Below are positions 50,878 through 59,462 of a stretch of 64,000 nt of DNA, one piece after another. Position 1 is the first letter of the stretch. Every line of letters begins with the position of its first letter. The stretch is from Bacillota bacterium (GTDB taxonomy: Bacteria > Bacillota > Clostridia > Christensenellales > Aristaeellaceae), in contig JAEWSC010000052.1 in assembly GCA_023398575.1 (NCBI GenBank), positions 5,175-69,174 on the forward strand, in the 5' to 3' direction. A program made the position numbers and the translations under genes. The notes below the pieces were generated by a model. The model worked only from the letters and a program-made list of their open reading frames with translations. It had not been told where the DNA came from and ran no database searches.

Positions 50878-51378
50878 TCATGCCTCATATATTTTCCGCA
50901 GTTCATTTACATCCAGTTTCTTCATTTGCAGCATGGCTTCCATCAAACGCTCTGCTTTTTCTGGGCTGGCATTCTCCATCAGTTCATTAAATTCGATGGG
51001 GGTGACTTGCCAGGATACGCCAAACTTATCCTTAAGCCAGCCGCATTGCTGTGCGTCGGGGTCACCGCCCTCCTTCAGCTTGTCCCAGTAGTAGTCAGCC
51101 TCCTCCTGGGTATCGCAATTGACGATGAAGGAGATGGCTTCGTTGAATTGAAACACAGGGCCGCCGTTAAGGGCTAGAAAATCCTGACCATCCAGCGTAA
51201 ACTCCACTGTCATGACTTCGCCTTCCTCCATGCCGTGTATCTCATGGCCGGCCTTACCGTAGCGCATGATTCTGCCAATGGCGGAGTTGGGGAAAATGGA
51301 GGTATAGTAGCGGGCCGCTTCCTCAGCGCGCGTGTCGAACCATAGGTTGGGTACAATTCTTGCGATTTTGCTTGCCAT
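50878..51378 (-). CDS. VOC-superfamily (PhnB-like) protein
   Basis: Vicinal-oxygen-chelate fold protein of 166 residues, the group sometimes labelled 3-demethylubiquinone methyltransferase-like. 'ARIVPNLWFDTRAEEAARYY' and 'SIFPNSAIGRIMRYG' open the domain; 'MTVEFTLDGQDFLALNGGP' and 'ISFIVNCDTQEEADYYWDKL' followed by 'DKFGVSWQVTP' complete it. A C-terminal helix 'SPEKAERLMEAMLQMKKLDV' is typical. The label as a methyltransferase is historical; true activity is unknown. It is a single gene with AAAAAGGAGCAGACGC upstream of the ATG. Confidence 0.9.
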   Translation of the reverse strand: MASKIARIVPNLWFDTRAEEAARYYTSIFPNSAIGRIMRYGKAGHEIHGMEEGEVMTVEFTLDGQDFLALNGGPVFQFNEAISFIVNCDTQEEADYYWDKLKEGGDPDAQQCGWLKDKFGVSWQVTPIEFNELMENASPEKAERLMEAMLQMKKLDVNELRKIYEA

Positions 51379-51429
51379 AGCGTCTGCTCCTTTTTTGTTT
51401 TGTTTATAATATCATACCCATGTGGAACG

Positions 51430-51482
51430 TATAAGAAACAAATCCCTCCCTGCTGTCCAAAGGCAGCAGGGAGGGATTTGTT
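51430..51482 (-). terminator. Strong intrinsic terminator of the ferritin-like gene
   Basis: A perfect 19-bp stem (51437-51455 with 51464-51482, 8-base loop), followed on the minus strand by a T-rich stretch. It lies 20 bases after the stop at 51502. Confidence 0.88.
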
Positions 51483-51501
51483 GCGTGATTAAAGGACTAT
51501 T

Positions 51502-52125
51502 TCAGTTCCCATCCACACCGGCTTGCTCGCATCCGCAGAGCGGGCAGGCATTGTTTTGCATCATTCTTCCCCGGCGGTTGTTCATAAAACGGTTTGCCAT
51601 GCCGCCGCGGCCATTGTTTCCCATTTCAGCACCGCGAATAAAGGCATTCAAATGATTTTGCGACGCATTTTTCAAGGCGGTGAAGGTAGTTACAAGGCTG
51701 GCAGGCAGATCTGTTTGAGCAAGAAATGCTTCGTACATGGCAATGTTCTGCGTTTCTGCCTTTACACCAAGTGCATAGGCTTCTTCCAGTGTTGTCGGCA
51801 CGGTAACAAGCTCCTTTGCCTTGTTTTCAGGCACCGGGTAACCAAGGGCCTCCAGCTGTGCGGTAAGGGCTGTGATATGCACGCCTTCCGCACGAATCAA
51901 TTGATTCAGGCGTACCGTTCCTGGGAAGGCGGCAAGCAGCGCTTCATACTCTGCCTGGGCCTTGTACTCATCCTCTATGGCCATGGTCAGCATCTCTTGA
52001 GATGTGTACGTTTTTCCGGGCACGAGGGAGGCGGCACCAAAGGTTCCTTCCGCCTGGGACACAAGGGGCAGCGTGAATGTGAGCAGCAGAGCGAGTGTGG
52101 TCAGTAAAATCAAGGAACGTTTCAT
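51502..52125 (-). CDS. Exported DUF2202 ferritin-like protein with Cys-rich tail
   Basis: A 207-residue exported protein with signal peptide ('LILLTTLALLLTFTLPLVSQ' then AEG). The body is a four-helix bundle of ferritin/rubrerythrin type with the repeated Glu/His pattern 'MAIEDEYKAQAEYEALL', 'LIRAEGVHITALTAQLEALG', 'LGVKAETQNIAMYEAFL' and 'NASQNHLNAFIRGAE', as in DUF2202. The tail is rich in Gly, Asn, Arg and Met and ends with 'CPLCGCEQAG', a likely metal site. It is divergent from a two-component system, with overlapping control regions, and may be its target. A role in metal binding or redox at the cell surface is inference. Confidence 0.88.
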   Translation of the reverse strand: MKRSLILLTTLALLLTFTLPLVSQAEGTFGAASLVPGKTYTSQEMLTMAIEDEYKAQAEYEALLAAFPGTVRLNQLIRAEGVHITALTAQLEALGYPVPENKAKELVTVPTTLEEAYALGVKAETQNIAMYEAFLAQTDLPASLVTTFTALKNASQNHLNAFIRGAEMGNNGRGGMANRFMNNRRGRMMQNNACPLCGCEQAGVDGN

Positions 52126-52142
52126 TGAGCAGCCTTCTTTCT

Positions 52143-52171
52143 TTTATATACTGCGCTTTTGCGCTGATCAA
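52143..52171 (-). promoter_or_regulatory. Promoter of the ferritin-like gene with inverted repeat in the spacer
   Basis: On the minus strand TTGATC (52166-52171), 17 bases and TATAAA (52143-52148). The spacer holds GCGC-TTTT-GCGC (52153-52164), a candidate binding site for the neighbouring response regulator. Confidence 0.6.
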
Positions 52172-52286
52172 AGAATAACGAAAAAGTGTGGCGGAAGTTT
52201 GTTTTTTTACGCCTCCTTTTGTGGTGATTTGAGAAAGGGCCAAGACGTGCTATGACACAATTTTGCCACGTTTATGCGGTATGCTG

Positions 52287-52295
52287 TGATATAAT
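52287..52295 (+). promoter_or_regulatory. Extended -10 promoter of the two-component operon
   Basis: TGATATAAT (52287-52295) is an extended -10 with a consensus hexamer, 21 bases before the response-regulator ATG. No good -35 is seen. Confidence 0.6.
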
Positions 52296-52316
52296 AAAAG
52301 AAAAGCGGAGGAGCGT

Positions 52317-53012
52317 ATGGCAAAGGTACTGATTGCAGACGATCACCATCAAATTGCTTCCATATTGGAAGAATACGTAAAAAACGAAGGCCATACGCCA
52401 TTTGTTGCTGCGGATGGTCTTGAAGCACTGAAGCTATTTCAAAGTGTAAACCCGGATGTGGTGCTTTTGGATGTGATGATGCCAAAGCTGGACGGCTTTG
52501 CCGTCTGCCGGGAAATACGAAAAACTTCTACTGTACCAATCATTATGGTCACAGCCAGGGGCGAAGATTTTGAGAGAATCATGGGCCTGGATATCGGGGC
52601 TGATGATTATATCGTCAAGCCCTTTTCTCCGGCTGAGGTCATGGCAAGGGTCAGGGCGGTTCTGCGCCGGCTGGAGCAGAGGCAAGAGTCAAAAAAGCAG
52701 GCGTTTATCCATGGGAATTTGCAGATTCAACTGGATGATTACACAGCAAGGGTTGATGGGCAGGAAGTGCCTTTGACGAAAAAAGAGCTGGAGATATTGT
52801 GGACATTGGCAACACACAAGAACAAGGTTTTCTCCAGAGATAATTTGCTGGAAAGCCTGTGGGGATATGATTATTTCGGTGACAGCCGGACCGTGGATTC
52901 CCACATCAAAAGGCTGCGGGCCAAGCTGGAAGCATATCATCCCAGCGGATGGGAAATACGGACCATTTGGGGAGTGGGCTACAAGTTTGAGGTGATGACC
53001 GATGAAAAATAA
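52317..53012 (+). CDS. OmpR/PhoB-family response regulator
   Basis: DNA-binding half of a two-component system, 231 residues. The receiver has 'LIADDHHQIASILEEYV' and the phospho-acceptor Asp52 in 'VVLLDVMMPKLDGFAV'; the 'VTARGEDFERIMGLDIGADD' and 'YIVKPFSPAEVMARV' motifs follow. The winged-helix domain includes 'LTKKELEILWTLATHKNKVF' and 'SRTVDSHIKRLRAKLE'. GCGGAGGAGCGT supports the ATG. It overlaps the sensor kinase gene by 11 bases. Confidence 0.95.
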   Translation: MAKVLIADDHHQIASILEEYVKNEGHTPFVAADGLEALKLFQSVNPDVVLLDVMMPKLDGFAVCREIRKTSTVPIIMVTARGEDFERIMGLDIGADDYIVKPFSPAEVMARVRAVLRRLEQRQESKKQAFIHGNLQIQLDDYTARVDGQEVPLTKKELEILWTLATHKNKVFSRDNLLESLWGYDYFGDSRTVDSHIKRLRAKLEAYHPSGWEIRTIWGVGYKFEVMTDEK

Positions 53013-54435
53013 AATCGCGCTCCGCTTGATCTTGTACTTTGCCGCGGCTCTGCTCATATTTGCGCTCATAGCCGGCACGTTGTTCCAAACACTGTTTGCG
53101 CGGCACGTGATTAATGTGCAGCGGGAGGAGCTGAAAAAGCGGGCGGTGGCAATGGCGGATACGCTGACCAATTATGTGGACAGCCCCCTTTATCGTAACA
53201 TGATGGGCGGCGGCCAGGGCAGGTATGGCATGTACCTACGCATGCTCAACGATATTGCCATGACGGATGTATGGATCGTGGATGAGGATTTGCAACTGCT
53301 TACAGTTAGGCAAATGCTTTCTGCACAGCCAGCATACAGCGATCTGCCGGAGGATGCAGAAGCGCTGGTAAAGGAAGTGTTTGACGGGAAGGTGCCCTAT
53401 AGCGAAGGGTTTAGCAGCATGCTTGGCGCAAAAACCTTAACAGTCGGCGCGCCCATCTTTCGCAACGGGAAGGTGGTTGGCGCGCTGCTTTTGCACGATG
53501 CTGTATCGGGAATGAAGGAGGCATCGAATCAGGGCACCCTGATCCTTGTATACAGCACAGGCGCCGCACTGCTTGTATCCATTATTCCCGCACTTCTTTT
53601 GTCCATGGCGTTCGCTGGGCCGCTGAATCGTATGAAAAAAGCCGCCCTGCGTCTGGCAGGCGGCGATTATGATGTGCAAACTGGCGTTAAGCGAAAGGAT
53701 GAAATCGGAAAGCTGGCCCAGGCCATTGATAACTTAAGCGGCAAGCTGCGCCTGGCTAAAAAAGAAAGAGAACAGCAGGAGCAGATACGACAGGATTTTC
53801 TGGCTAATGTTTCCCATGAGCTGAAAACGCCGGTGGCTGTGCTTCGCGGGTCCCTGGAAGCACTTTGTGATGGCGTCGTCACCGATGAAAAGCAGGTGCA
53901 GGAATACCATGGGCAGATGCTAGGGGAAACAAAAAGCCTGGAGCGGCTGGTAACGGACTTGATGGATCTGACCCGTCTGAACAGCGCTGATTTCCCCATG
54001 GAGGATGCGGTGCTGAGCATGAACGAGGTTCTGTCTGATGCGCTGCGCAGTGCCGGGCGAATGGCGGCGGAAAAGAGGATAACAATCCATAGAAGCATTC
54101 CGCAGGAGCCGGTTACCTATCGTGGGGATTATGGCCGGCTCAAGCAGATGTATTTGATCATACTGGATAATGCCGTAAAATTCTCAAAAAGGGACAGCAA
54201 AGTATACGTAAGCCTTATGGCGGATCAAGCGGTGATACGGGACGAGGGGCCAGGCATTGATATAGACTTGCTCCCATACATTTTTGACAGGTTCCGCAAG
54301 GCACGTACGGAGGAAAACCGCCAGGGTTCTGGACTGGGTCTGGCTATCGCAAAGCAGATTGCCAGCAGGCACAACATGCAAATCACGGTGGAAAGCGAAC
54401 TTGAAAAGGGAACGGCATTCACTGTCAAATGGTGA
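53002..54435 (+). CDS. Sensor histidine kinase
   Basis: Membrane sensor of 477 residues. The first helix 'LILYFAAALLIFALIAGTLF' is followed by an external sensing domain to about residue 180 and a second helix ('LILVYSTGAALLVSIIPALL'). A HAMP domain, the phospho-acceptor motif 'FLANVSHELKTPVAVLRGS' (His near 270) and the ATPase region with 'LDNAVKFSKRD', 'DEGPGIDIDLLPYIFDRFRK' and 'GSGLGLAIAKQIA' are all intact. The external signal is unknown; the divergent exported ferritin-like protein may be part of the same response. Its last 11 bases overlap the end of the convergent MocR gene. Confidence 0.94.
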   Translation: MKNKIALRLILYFAAALLIFALIAGTLFQTLFARHVINVQREELKKRAVAMADTLTNYVDSPLYRNMMGGGQGRYGMYLRMLNDIAMTDVWIVDEDLQLLTVRQMLSAQPAYSDLPEDAEALVKEVFDGKVPYSEGFSSMLGAKTLTVGAPIFRNGKVVGALLLHDAVSGMKEASNQGTLILVYSTGAALLVSIIPALLLSMAFAGPLNRMKKAALRLAGGDYDVQTGVKRKDEIGKLAQAIDNLSGKLRLAKKEREQQEQIRQDFLANVSHELKTPVAVLRGSLEALCDGVVTDEKQVQEYHGQMLGETKSLERLVTDLMDLTRLNSADFPMEDAVLSMNEVLSDALRSAGRMAAEKRITIHRSIPQEPVTYRGDYGRLKQMYLIILDNAVKFSKRDSKVYVSLMADQAVIRDEGPGIDIDLLPYIFDRFRKARTEENRQGSGLGLAIAKQIASRHNMQITVESELEKGTAFTVKW

Positions 54436-55843
54436 TATTTTGTCTAGCTTCGCTTGGCCTCCAGGTAGTTATGGCCTTTTCAAGCAGCGGAATGCCGCGC
54501 TGAATTTCTTCCGGCGTTAAATGCCCGAAACCCAAAAGCAGTGTATCCAAATATCTACCTTTTTGAATGCTGTGATATTCTGCCGGCGTTACAAACACGC
54601 CTTTGGCAAGGCAGTATTTGTGAAAAGCTGTGTCAAAGCACATACCGGGAAAGCGGACGGCCATGTGCAGGCCAGCCGCGTCTCCCAAGGGGATGCAGCT
54701 GTCTTGAAAGGATGCCTGTAAGGCGTTTATCAATATATCCCGGCGCAGGCCATACACCCTGCGCATTTTTTGTATGTGCTTATCCAGCGTACGCCTTTGC
54801 AATAGCTGTGCTAGCGCCGCTTGCTCAAAGGGCGGATTCTGGACATCGGAATAGGTTCTAAAGCGCATCCAGAGCTTTTGAAGGATGCGGGGCACCACGG
54901 CGAAGCCGATTCGCAGAGCTGGAAACAGCGTTTTACTGAAGGTGCCGATGTAAATGACACGATGAGGGTCCAACGCATATAGCGGCGCCACCGGATCTCC
55001 TTTGTAACGGAACTCGCTGTCATAATCGTCCTCGATGACATACATGCTCTTTTCACGGGCGTACGCAATCAAAGCTGCCCGCCGGGCAGCAGGGAGGATG
55101 CCACCCAAGGGAAACTGATGGGAGGGTGTTACATACAGGCAGCAGGCGGTTGTGTCATTTGGCAGATGCTCTGTCATCAGGCCCATGCTGTCTGCTGGAA
55201 TGGGGATAACACTGCAGCCAGATTGATGGAAGGTCTTCAGCATGCCGGTATGACAAGGGTCTTCAGCTAGCAATGCCCGGCCATTCGCTTTTACGATTCC
55301 AGCTGCCAGGTGTATGGCGTGGGTCGCGCCGGCGGTGATGAATATGTCGTCCGCACAAACGCGAAGCCCCCGCACGCGATACAAAAAGGATGCGATTTCA
55401 TCACGGAGAGCTTTCAGACCATGGGGGCCGGTATAGCCATATTCCTCTGCCGGCAACTGCTCAAGGGCGCTGCGCATGGCCTTAATCCATTGCGATTTAG
55501 GGGATAGAGAAACATCGGGCCGGCCTGTTTGAAAGTTTGCGATGATCGGGGGTTGTGTAACCGCCGCTTCTCTTGGTGCAACTGTATTCTCTTGCACACA
55601 CAGATTATCAGCCACTACGGTGGCAGCGCCCTGACGGCAATTGAGATATCCTTCCGCCAGCAGCATGGCGTATGCTTCACAGACTGTGTTGCGGGAGATG
55701 TTTAGCACCTGTGCCAGTTCACGGGTGGATGGCAGCGGTGTGCCTGCCTTCAGTGTTCCCGATATCATTTGTTCCCGAAGGGCAACATACAGTTGCCGTT
55801 TTAACGGCTGCTCCGATTGCTTGTCTAGTACGATTCCCAGCAT
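54425..55843 (-). CDS. MocR-family regulator (GntR helix-turn-helix fused to aminotransferase domain)
   Basis: PLP-binding transcription factor of the PdxR/GabR type, 472 residues. The N-terminal winged helix reads 'LYVALREQMISGTLKAGTPL', then 'PSTRELAQVLNISRNTVCEA'. The C-terminal fold-type-I aminotransferase domain keeps 'AGATHAIHLAAGIVKANG', 'VIEDDYDSEFRYKG' and the PLP lysine in 'GTFSKTLFPALRIGF' (near 301). GGAGGGAG before the ATG at 55843 sets the start; 55867 is an upstream alternative. It is divergent from an EamA exporter, with CTGGT repeats between them, so it probably controls that exporter and itself. Confidence 0.93.
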   Translation of the reverse strand: MLGIVLDKQSEQPLKRQLYVALREQMISGTLKAGTPLPSTRELAQVLNISRNTVCEAYAMLLAEGYLNCRQGAATVVADNLCVQENTVAPREAAVTQPPIIANFQTGRPDVSLSPKSQWIKAMRSALEQLPAEEYGYTGPHGLKALRDEIASFLYRVRGLRVCADDIFITAGATHAIHLAAGIVKANGRALLAEDPCHTGMLKTFHQSGCSVIPIPADSMGLMTEHLPNDTTACCLYVTPSHQFPLGGILPAARRAALIAYAREKSMYVIEDDYDSEFRYKGDPVAPLYALDPHRVIYIGTFSKTLFPALRIGFAVVPRILQKLWMRFRTYSDVQNPPFEQAALAQLLQRRTLDKHIQKMRRVYGLRRDILINALQASFQDSCIPLGDAAGLHMAVRFPGMCFDTAFHKYCLAKGVFVTPAEYHSIQKGRYLDTLLLGFGHLTPEEIQRGIPLLEKAITTWRPSEARQNITI

Positions 55844-55852
55844 ACTCCCTCC

Positions 55853-55900
55853 AACTGGACTGGTCAAAATCAGGAATTACTGGCACTTTACCAGACCAGT
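55853..55900. promoter_or_regulatory. Candidate MocR binding region (CTGGT repeats)
   Basis: An inverted repeat ACTGGTC (55859-55865) / GACCAGT (55894-55900) and, on the minus strand, tandem CTGGTCTGGT (55890-55899) lie between the divergent MocR and EamA genes. Paired direct and inverted repeats of this kind are typical of MocR-controlled intergenic regions. Confidence 0.6.
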
Positions 55901-55973
55901 TACTTGTGTGAAAATCATACCATGGCTTTCATGAAATTGAAAGCCGTGAAACAAGCACAGGAGAAGGGTGTCA

Positions 55974-56933
55974 ATGAAAAGCCGTAATATGCAAGGACCT
56001 CTATTTTTGTTTTTTGCCTTTACGCTGGCTGGTACAAGTGTTGTGGCAGCCCGATTTTTAACAGGCTACTTAGGCGTGTTCACGATTACTGCTGCCAGCT
56101 TAATGATTGCCATGCTATTTCTTTTGCCATTTCGCCTGAAAAAGTTAATGCAGGCAATCAAGCGGCTTGGTGGCAGAGATTATGTGTTTCTGGGAGTGCA
56201 GGCGCTCTTTGGCATTTTCTTGTTTCGCCTGTTTTTACTCAATGGGATGACCCTTACCTCATCTGCTGAGGCGGGAATGTTGACAAGCGCAGCCCCAGCC
56301 TTGACAGCAGTGATAGCTGTCACCGTTCTTAAGGAAAAGCTAACCGCTAAAAAGGTGCTGGGCATAGGGTTGACAGCATCAGGCGTGCTGCTGGTTCAAT
56401 GGGCCGCAAACGGGGGAGGCGGGCTGATAGAGGAACACCTGTGGGGGAATGTGCTGGTCATTCTCGCTGCGGCTTGTGAAGCGCTGTTCAATATATTTTC
56501 CAAGGCGTTTTCTCAAGGCGGGCGGCATGCACAAAGGAAACCTATGGACCCGGCGGTGCAGACTATTATGGTTTCTTTCATGGCAATGGTGTTGTGCATG
56601 CTATGTGCTGTGGGAGAAACGCCGTTCACAAGCCTTGCTGCCCTGCCTCTTTCCGGCTGGCTGGCGCTTTTGTGGTATGGCGTTTTTGTTACAGCCCTAT
56701 CTTACATCTGCTGGTATGCGGGCATTGCGCGCTGCGGTGCGTTGACCGGCGCAGCGTTTTCCGGCATGATGCCCTTCACCTCTGCCGCGCTCTCCATTTT
56801 ATTGCTTAAAGAAACGCTTGCGCCTCTTCAGGTGTTGGGCGGGCTATGCATTATGGGCGGCATGATATGGCTGGGCATGAGCACATCAGGGGAAAACCAG
56901 GCATCAGCCGCTGCCCAATGCCACGATCTATGA
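55974..56933 (+). CDS. EamA/DMT-family transporter
   Basis: Ten-helix drug/metabolite transporter-superfamily protein of 319 residues, built from two EamA repeats. Repeat one has 'AGTSVVAARFLTGYLGVFTI' and 'LTSSAEAGMLTSAAPALTAV' with 'LKEKLTAKKVLGIGLTASGV'; repeat two has 'ALSYICWYAGIARCGALTGA' and 'LLKETLAPLQVLGGLCIMGG'. The ATG at 55974 and a GTG at 55968 are both possible starts. It usually exports amino acids or related metabolites; divergent pairing with a MocR regulator points to a PLP- or amino-acid-linked compound. Confidence 0.93.
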   Translation: MKSRNMQGPLFLFFAFTLAGTSVVAARFLTGYLGVFTITAASLMIAMLFLLPFRLKKLMQAIKRLGGRDYVFLGVQALFGIFLFRLFLLNGMTLTSSAEAGMLTSAAPALTAVIAVTVLKEKLTAKKVLGIGLTASGVLLVQWAANGGGGLIEEHLWGNVLVILAAACEALFNIFSKAFSQGGRHAQRKPMDPAVQTIMVSFMAMVLCMLCAVGETPFTSLAALPLSGWLALLWYGVFVTALSYICWYAGIARCGALTGAAFSGMMPFTSAALSILLLKETLAPLQVLGGLCIMGGMIWLGMSTSGENQASAAAQCHDL

Positions 56934-57014
56934 GGTGAGAGAGGATTTTGCATGGCCTCATCGAATGTATGAGCAAAACCAAGGCTCAAAGCCTGTTGGT
57001 GCGGAGGCAGTACG

Positions 57015-58034
57015 ATGGATGAAAATAATGTTCAGTTAAGCCTTGATTGCACAGCGTTTGATGTGATTGAGTATGACATCAAGCATGTGAATGCCTATAC
57101 GGTGGATGCATCCGACAAAGAATCGCTGATACGCCTTTCGGATATTCCCTCTGGCAGCGTGCGGTGGATCAACGCGGATGGCCAATGCGCTCCTGATTTG
57201 CTGGATTCGCTGGGGGAGGCTTTTCATATTCATCCTCTGGTCATCAAAAATATGCAAAACAGCAGCCAGCGGGCCAAAATTGAGGTGTATCCCGATGTGC
57301 TGTATATCGTGGCCAAGATGATTTACTTTGCGCAAGATGAACTGGTAGTGGAGCATGTAAGCTTTTTGTTGGGAGAGCGCTTTGTCATTACCCTTGGCGA
57401 AGCAAAGGGTGACGTGTTTGATACCATCCGCGGCTGGATACACAGCGAAGGTGCCCACGTACGCAGGAATGGGGCCGATTACCTTTTGTATTTATTGCTG
57501 GACGCGATTGCGGAAGGCTATTTTGACGTGCTGGAAGCCCTGAACGAAAAGATTGATGACTTGGAGGAGAGGATCACCGCCGATACCTCCCAGGAGCATT
57601 TGCAAACCATACGCGAAATCAAAAAATCGCTGCTGCATGTAAACAGATGTATCTGGCCTCTTCGGGATGTGGCATCGCTGTTGGGCAAGGAATCCATGCG
57701 GTTGATTCGGCCGGCGACAGAGCCTTATTTGCGGGATGTATACAACCATATTGTGCAAGCCATCGACTCCACGGAGACCAGCCGGGAGCTTTTGTCCAGC
57801 CTGACAGACCTGCACATTTCCAATACCAGCTACAAATTGAATGAAATCATGAAGGTGCTAACCATTATCTCCACCATATTCATCCCCTTGACGTTTATTG
57901 CCGGAGTGTATGGCATGAACTTTCATTTTATGCCGGAGCTGAATTGGCCCTTGGGGTATGGCGCTGTCTGGCTGGTGATGCTGATCATCGCTGGGTGCAT
58001 GGTGTACTATTTCAAAAGAAAAAAGTGGTTTTAG
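57015..58034 (+). CDS. corA: CorA-family magnesium/cobalt transporter
   Basis: Pentameric divalent-cation channel, 339 residues. A large cytoplasmic N-terminal domain is followed by the long stalk helix ('DDLEERITADTSQEHLQTIR' through 'LLHVNRCIWPLRDVASLLGK') and two C-terminal membrane helices ('TIISTIFIPLTFIAGVYGMN' and 'YGAVWLVMLIIAGCMVYYF'). The signature GMN is present in 'YGMNFHFMPELNWP'. GCGGAGGCA precedes the ATG. Its last 4 bases overlap the end of the convergent unknown gene. Confidence 0.95.
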   Translation: MDENNVQLSLDCTAFDVIEYDIKHVNAYTVDASDKESLIRLSDIPSGSVRWINADGQCAPDLLDSLGEAFHIHPLVIKNMQNSSQRAKIEVYPDVLYIVAKMIYFAQDELVVEHVSFLLGERFVITLGEAKGDVFDTIRGWIHSEGAHVRRNGADYLLYLLLDAIAEGYFDVLEALNEKIDDLEERITADTSQEHLQTIREIKKSLLHVNRCIWPLRDVASLLGKESMRLIRPATEPYLRDVYNHIVQAIDSTETSRELLSSLTDLHISNTSYKLNEIMKVLTIISTIFIPLTFIAGVYGMNFHFMPELNWPLGYGAVWLVMLIIAGCMVYYFKRKKWF

Positions 58035-59173
58035 GCAGGGGTACCTTGTACAACTGATGCAATGGCATCAATGAATCTGCGGGCGTCATGAAAGCCGGAT
58101 ACATTCATGTTGAATTTCAGCTTGCCATGGCAGGCCAATTTCGCTTTTCCTTCATATGCATATCGGGTTTTGGCCAAGCAATGGGAATAGCAGCCCACAC
58201 AGTCATCCAGATTCATGAACATGCGCCTGGCGAAGGTTGAATCGGTTTCGCCCAAATCATTCAGGGTATCCTCCATGCGGTTGTCTTTGCGGTGCCATGT
58301 CTCAGGCTTGCCGTTGGTGATGAGGTACCATTGCAGGGAATGGCTGAACAGTTCGTTGCTTAGATAAATGGCGTAAGAAAAGCCAAAATCCGGCGCTACA
58401 TAGGTGATTTTGTTGCCGTTTTTCTCTAGCTGCCTTTTGAATTTGAACATTTTGAGAGATTTTAAGAATGCATCCATGGCGAGGATTTCTTGCTGAATAG
58501 GCACGGGCAGGCGGGAGATGCAGCTTTCAAAGGCGGGCTTTTCACCAGCCTGGACCGCCTCGTTTCTGGTGATGGGCGGCGGAAGCTCTGCACCTGTATG
58601 CACAATGCGGCAGGAATCCTCATACTCTGTGACGGTAACGGACTGGATGCATAACTGAACCAATTTGTCGCAGGCGATTTTCAGTTCAAACCCTTCGCCA
58701 TCAGGGCTGTTTATTTCTTTAAAAAGCGGCGATTTCATGTACCGTTCTTTTTGAGAGTAGTACCGTTCCTGGCCGTTTATCAGCACCTGCATTTCCTTCA
58801 TATCATATAGGAGAGATATATCGGTGAACGTATTCATTTCTATCCGGTTGTCAAAAAGGATCGTCTTTCTCGCGGGGGATACAATGTCATCTATGCGCCG
58901 GTTGTCCGACCACATGGTCCCAAAGTTGATGTGTCCCTTTCCCAACAAAACGTACATCCCAGGCGCGTCCATTTTGACGGTTAGGTCTATGCGCAGCGGC
59001 AGGCGATAAGTGCCTGGCGCTTGGATGTACGATTGAATGGACAAATGCTCCGCATCAAACCGCTGGGTGGGTAACTCCCGTCCCGTAGATACTTGCAAAA
59101 GCGGCTCCTTGTATTCTGCTTGGACATGCCCCTTTTGCAAAAAGCCTGCAAGGTCAAGATGATGCTTTATCAT
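58031..59173 (-). CDS. Protein of unknown function with C-terminal Cys motif
   Basis: I do not recognise a family. The 380-residue protein has no signal peptide or membrane helix. Residues about 40-200 look beta-rich ('SYIQAPGTYRLPLRIDLTVK', 'GMYVLLGKGHINFG', 'MNTFTDISLLYDM'), like a carbohydrate-binding or lectin-type sandwich; the last third is mixed, with 'KITYVAPDFGFSYAIYLSNE' and 'WYLITNGKPETW'. The Cys/His-rich 'DDCVGCYSHCLAKTRY' and 'KLACHGKLKFNMN' may bind metal. GGAGGAATATAC sets the ATG at 59173. It is a single-gene unit with an extended -10 element 41 bases upstream. Confidence 0.8.
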   Translation of the reverse strand: MIKHHLDLAGFLQKGHVQAEYKEPLLQVSTGRELPTQRFDAEHLSIQSYIQAPGTYRLPLRIDLTVKMDAPGMYVLLGKGHINFGTMWSDNRRIDDIVSPARKTILFDNRIEMNTFTDISLLYDMKEMQVLINGQERYYSQKERYMKSPLFKEINSPDGEGFELKIACDKLVQLCIQSVTVTEYEDSCRIVHTGAELPPPITRNEAVQAGEKPAFESCISRLPVPIQQEILAMDAFLKSLKMFKFKRQLEKNGNKITYVAPDFGFSYAIYLSNELFSHSLQWYLITNGKPETWHRKDNRMEDTLNDLGETDSTFARRMFMNLDDCVGCYSHCLAKTRYAYEGKAKLACHGKLKFNMNVSGFHDARRFIDAIASVVQGTPA

Positions 59174-59213
59174 GTATATTCCTCCGTACACGCGGGTAGT
59201 GATCAGTTTACTT

Positions 59214-59222
59214 ATTATATCA
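59214..59222 (-). promoter_or_regulatory. Extended -10 promoter of the unknown gene
   Basis: On the minus strand TGATATAAT (TATAAT at 59214-59219), about 40 bases before the start codon; no clear -35. Confidence 0.55.
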
Positions 59223-59430
59223 CATATTCTCCTGCCAAATCGACCAAGCGGTGTGTGCATCTTGGGTGCAAGCCATGAGCATAATTCAAAAAATGCTAAA
59301 AGTGCAATATTTCTATCTCTGCTATAGGTGTTTAGGAGACCAGTTGATTTTATACCTCATGAAGAACTGCTAGTCATTTTTGCTTTGCCAATTACATGCG
59401 ATTATGCAGAAAGAAATGCGACAGGTGATT

Positions 59431-59439
59431 TGATATAAT
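59431..59439 (+). promoter_or_regulatory. Extended -10 promoter of the alkA-ada operon
   Basis: TGATATAAT with the consensus hexamer at 59434-59439, 23 bases before the GTG start. Lack of a clear -35 would fit activation by Ada. Confidence 0.55.
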
Positions 59440-59462
59440 CTGTTCAGTCAGGAGGGATAGAC

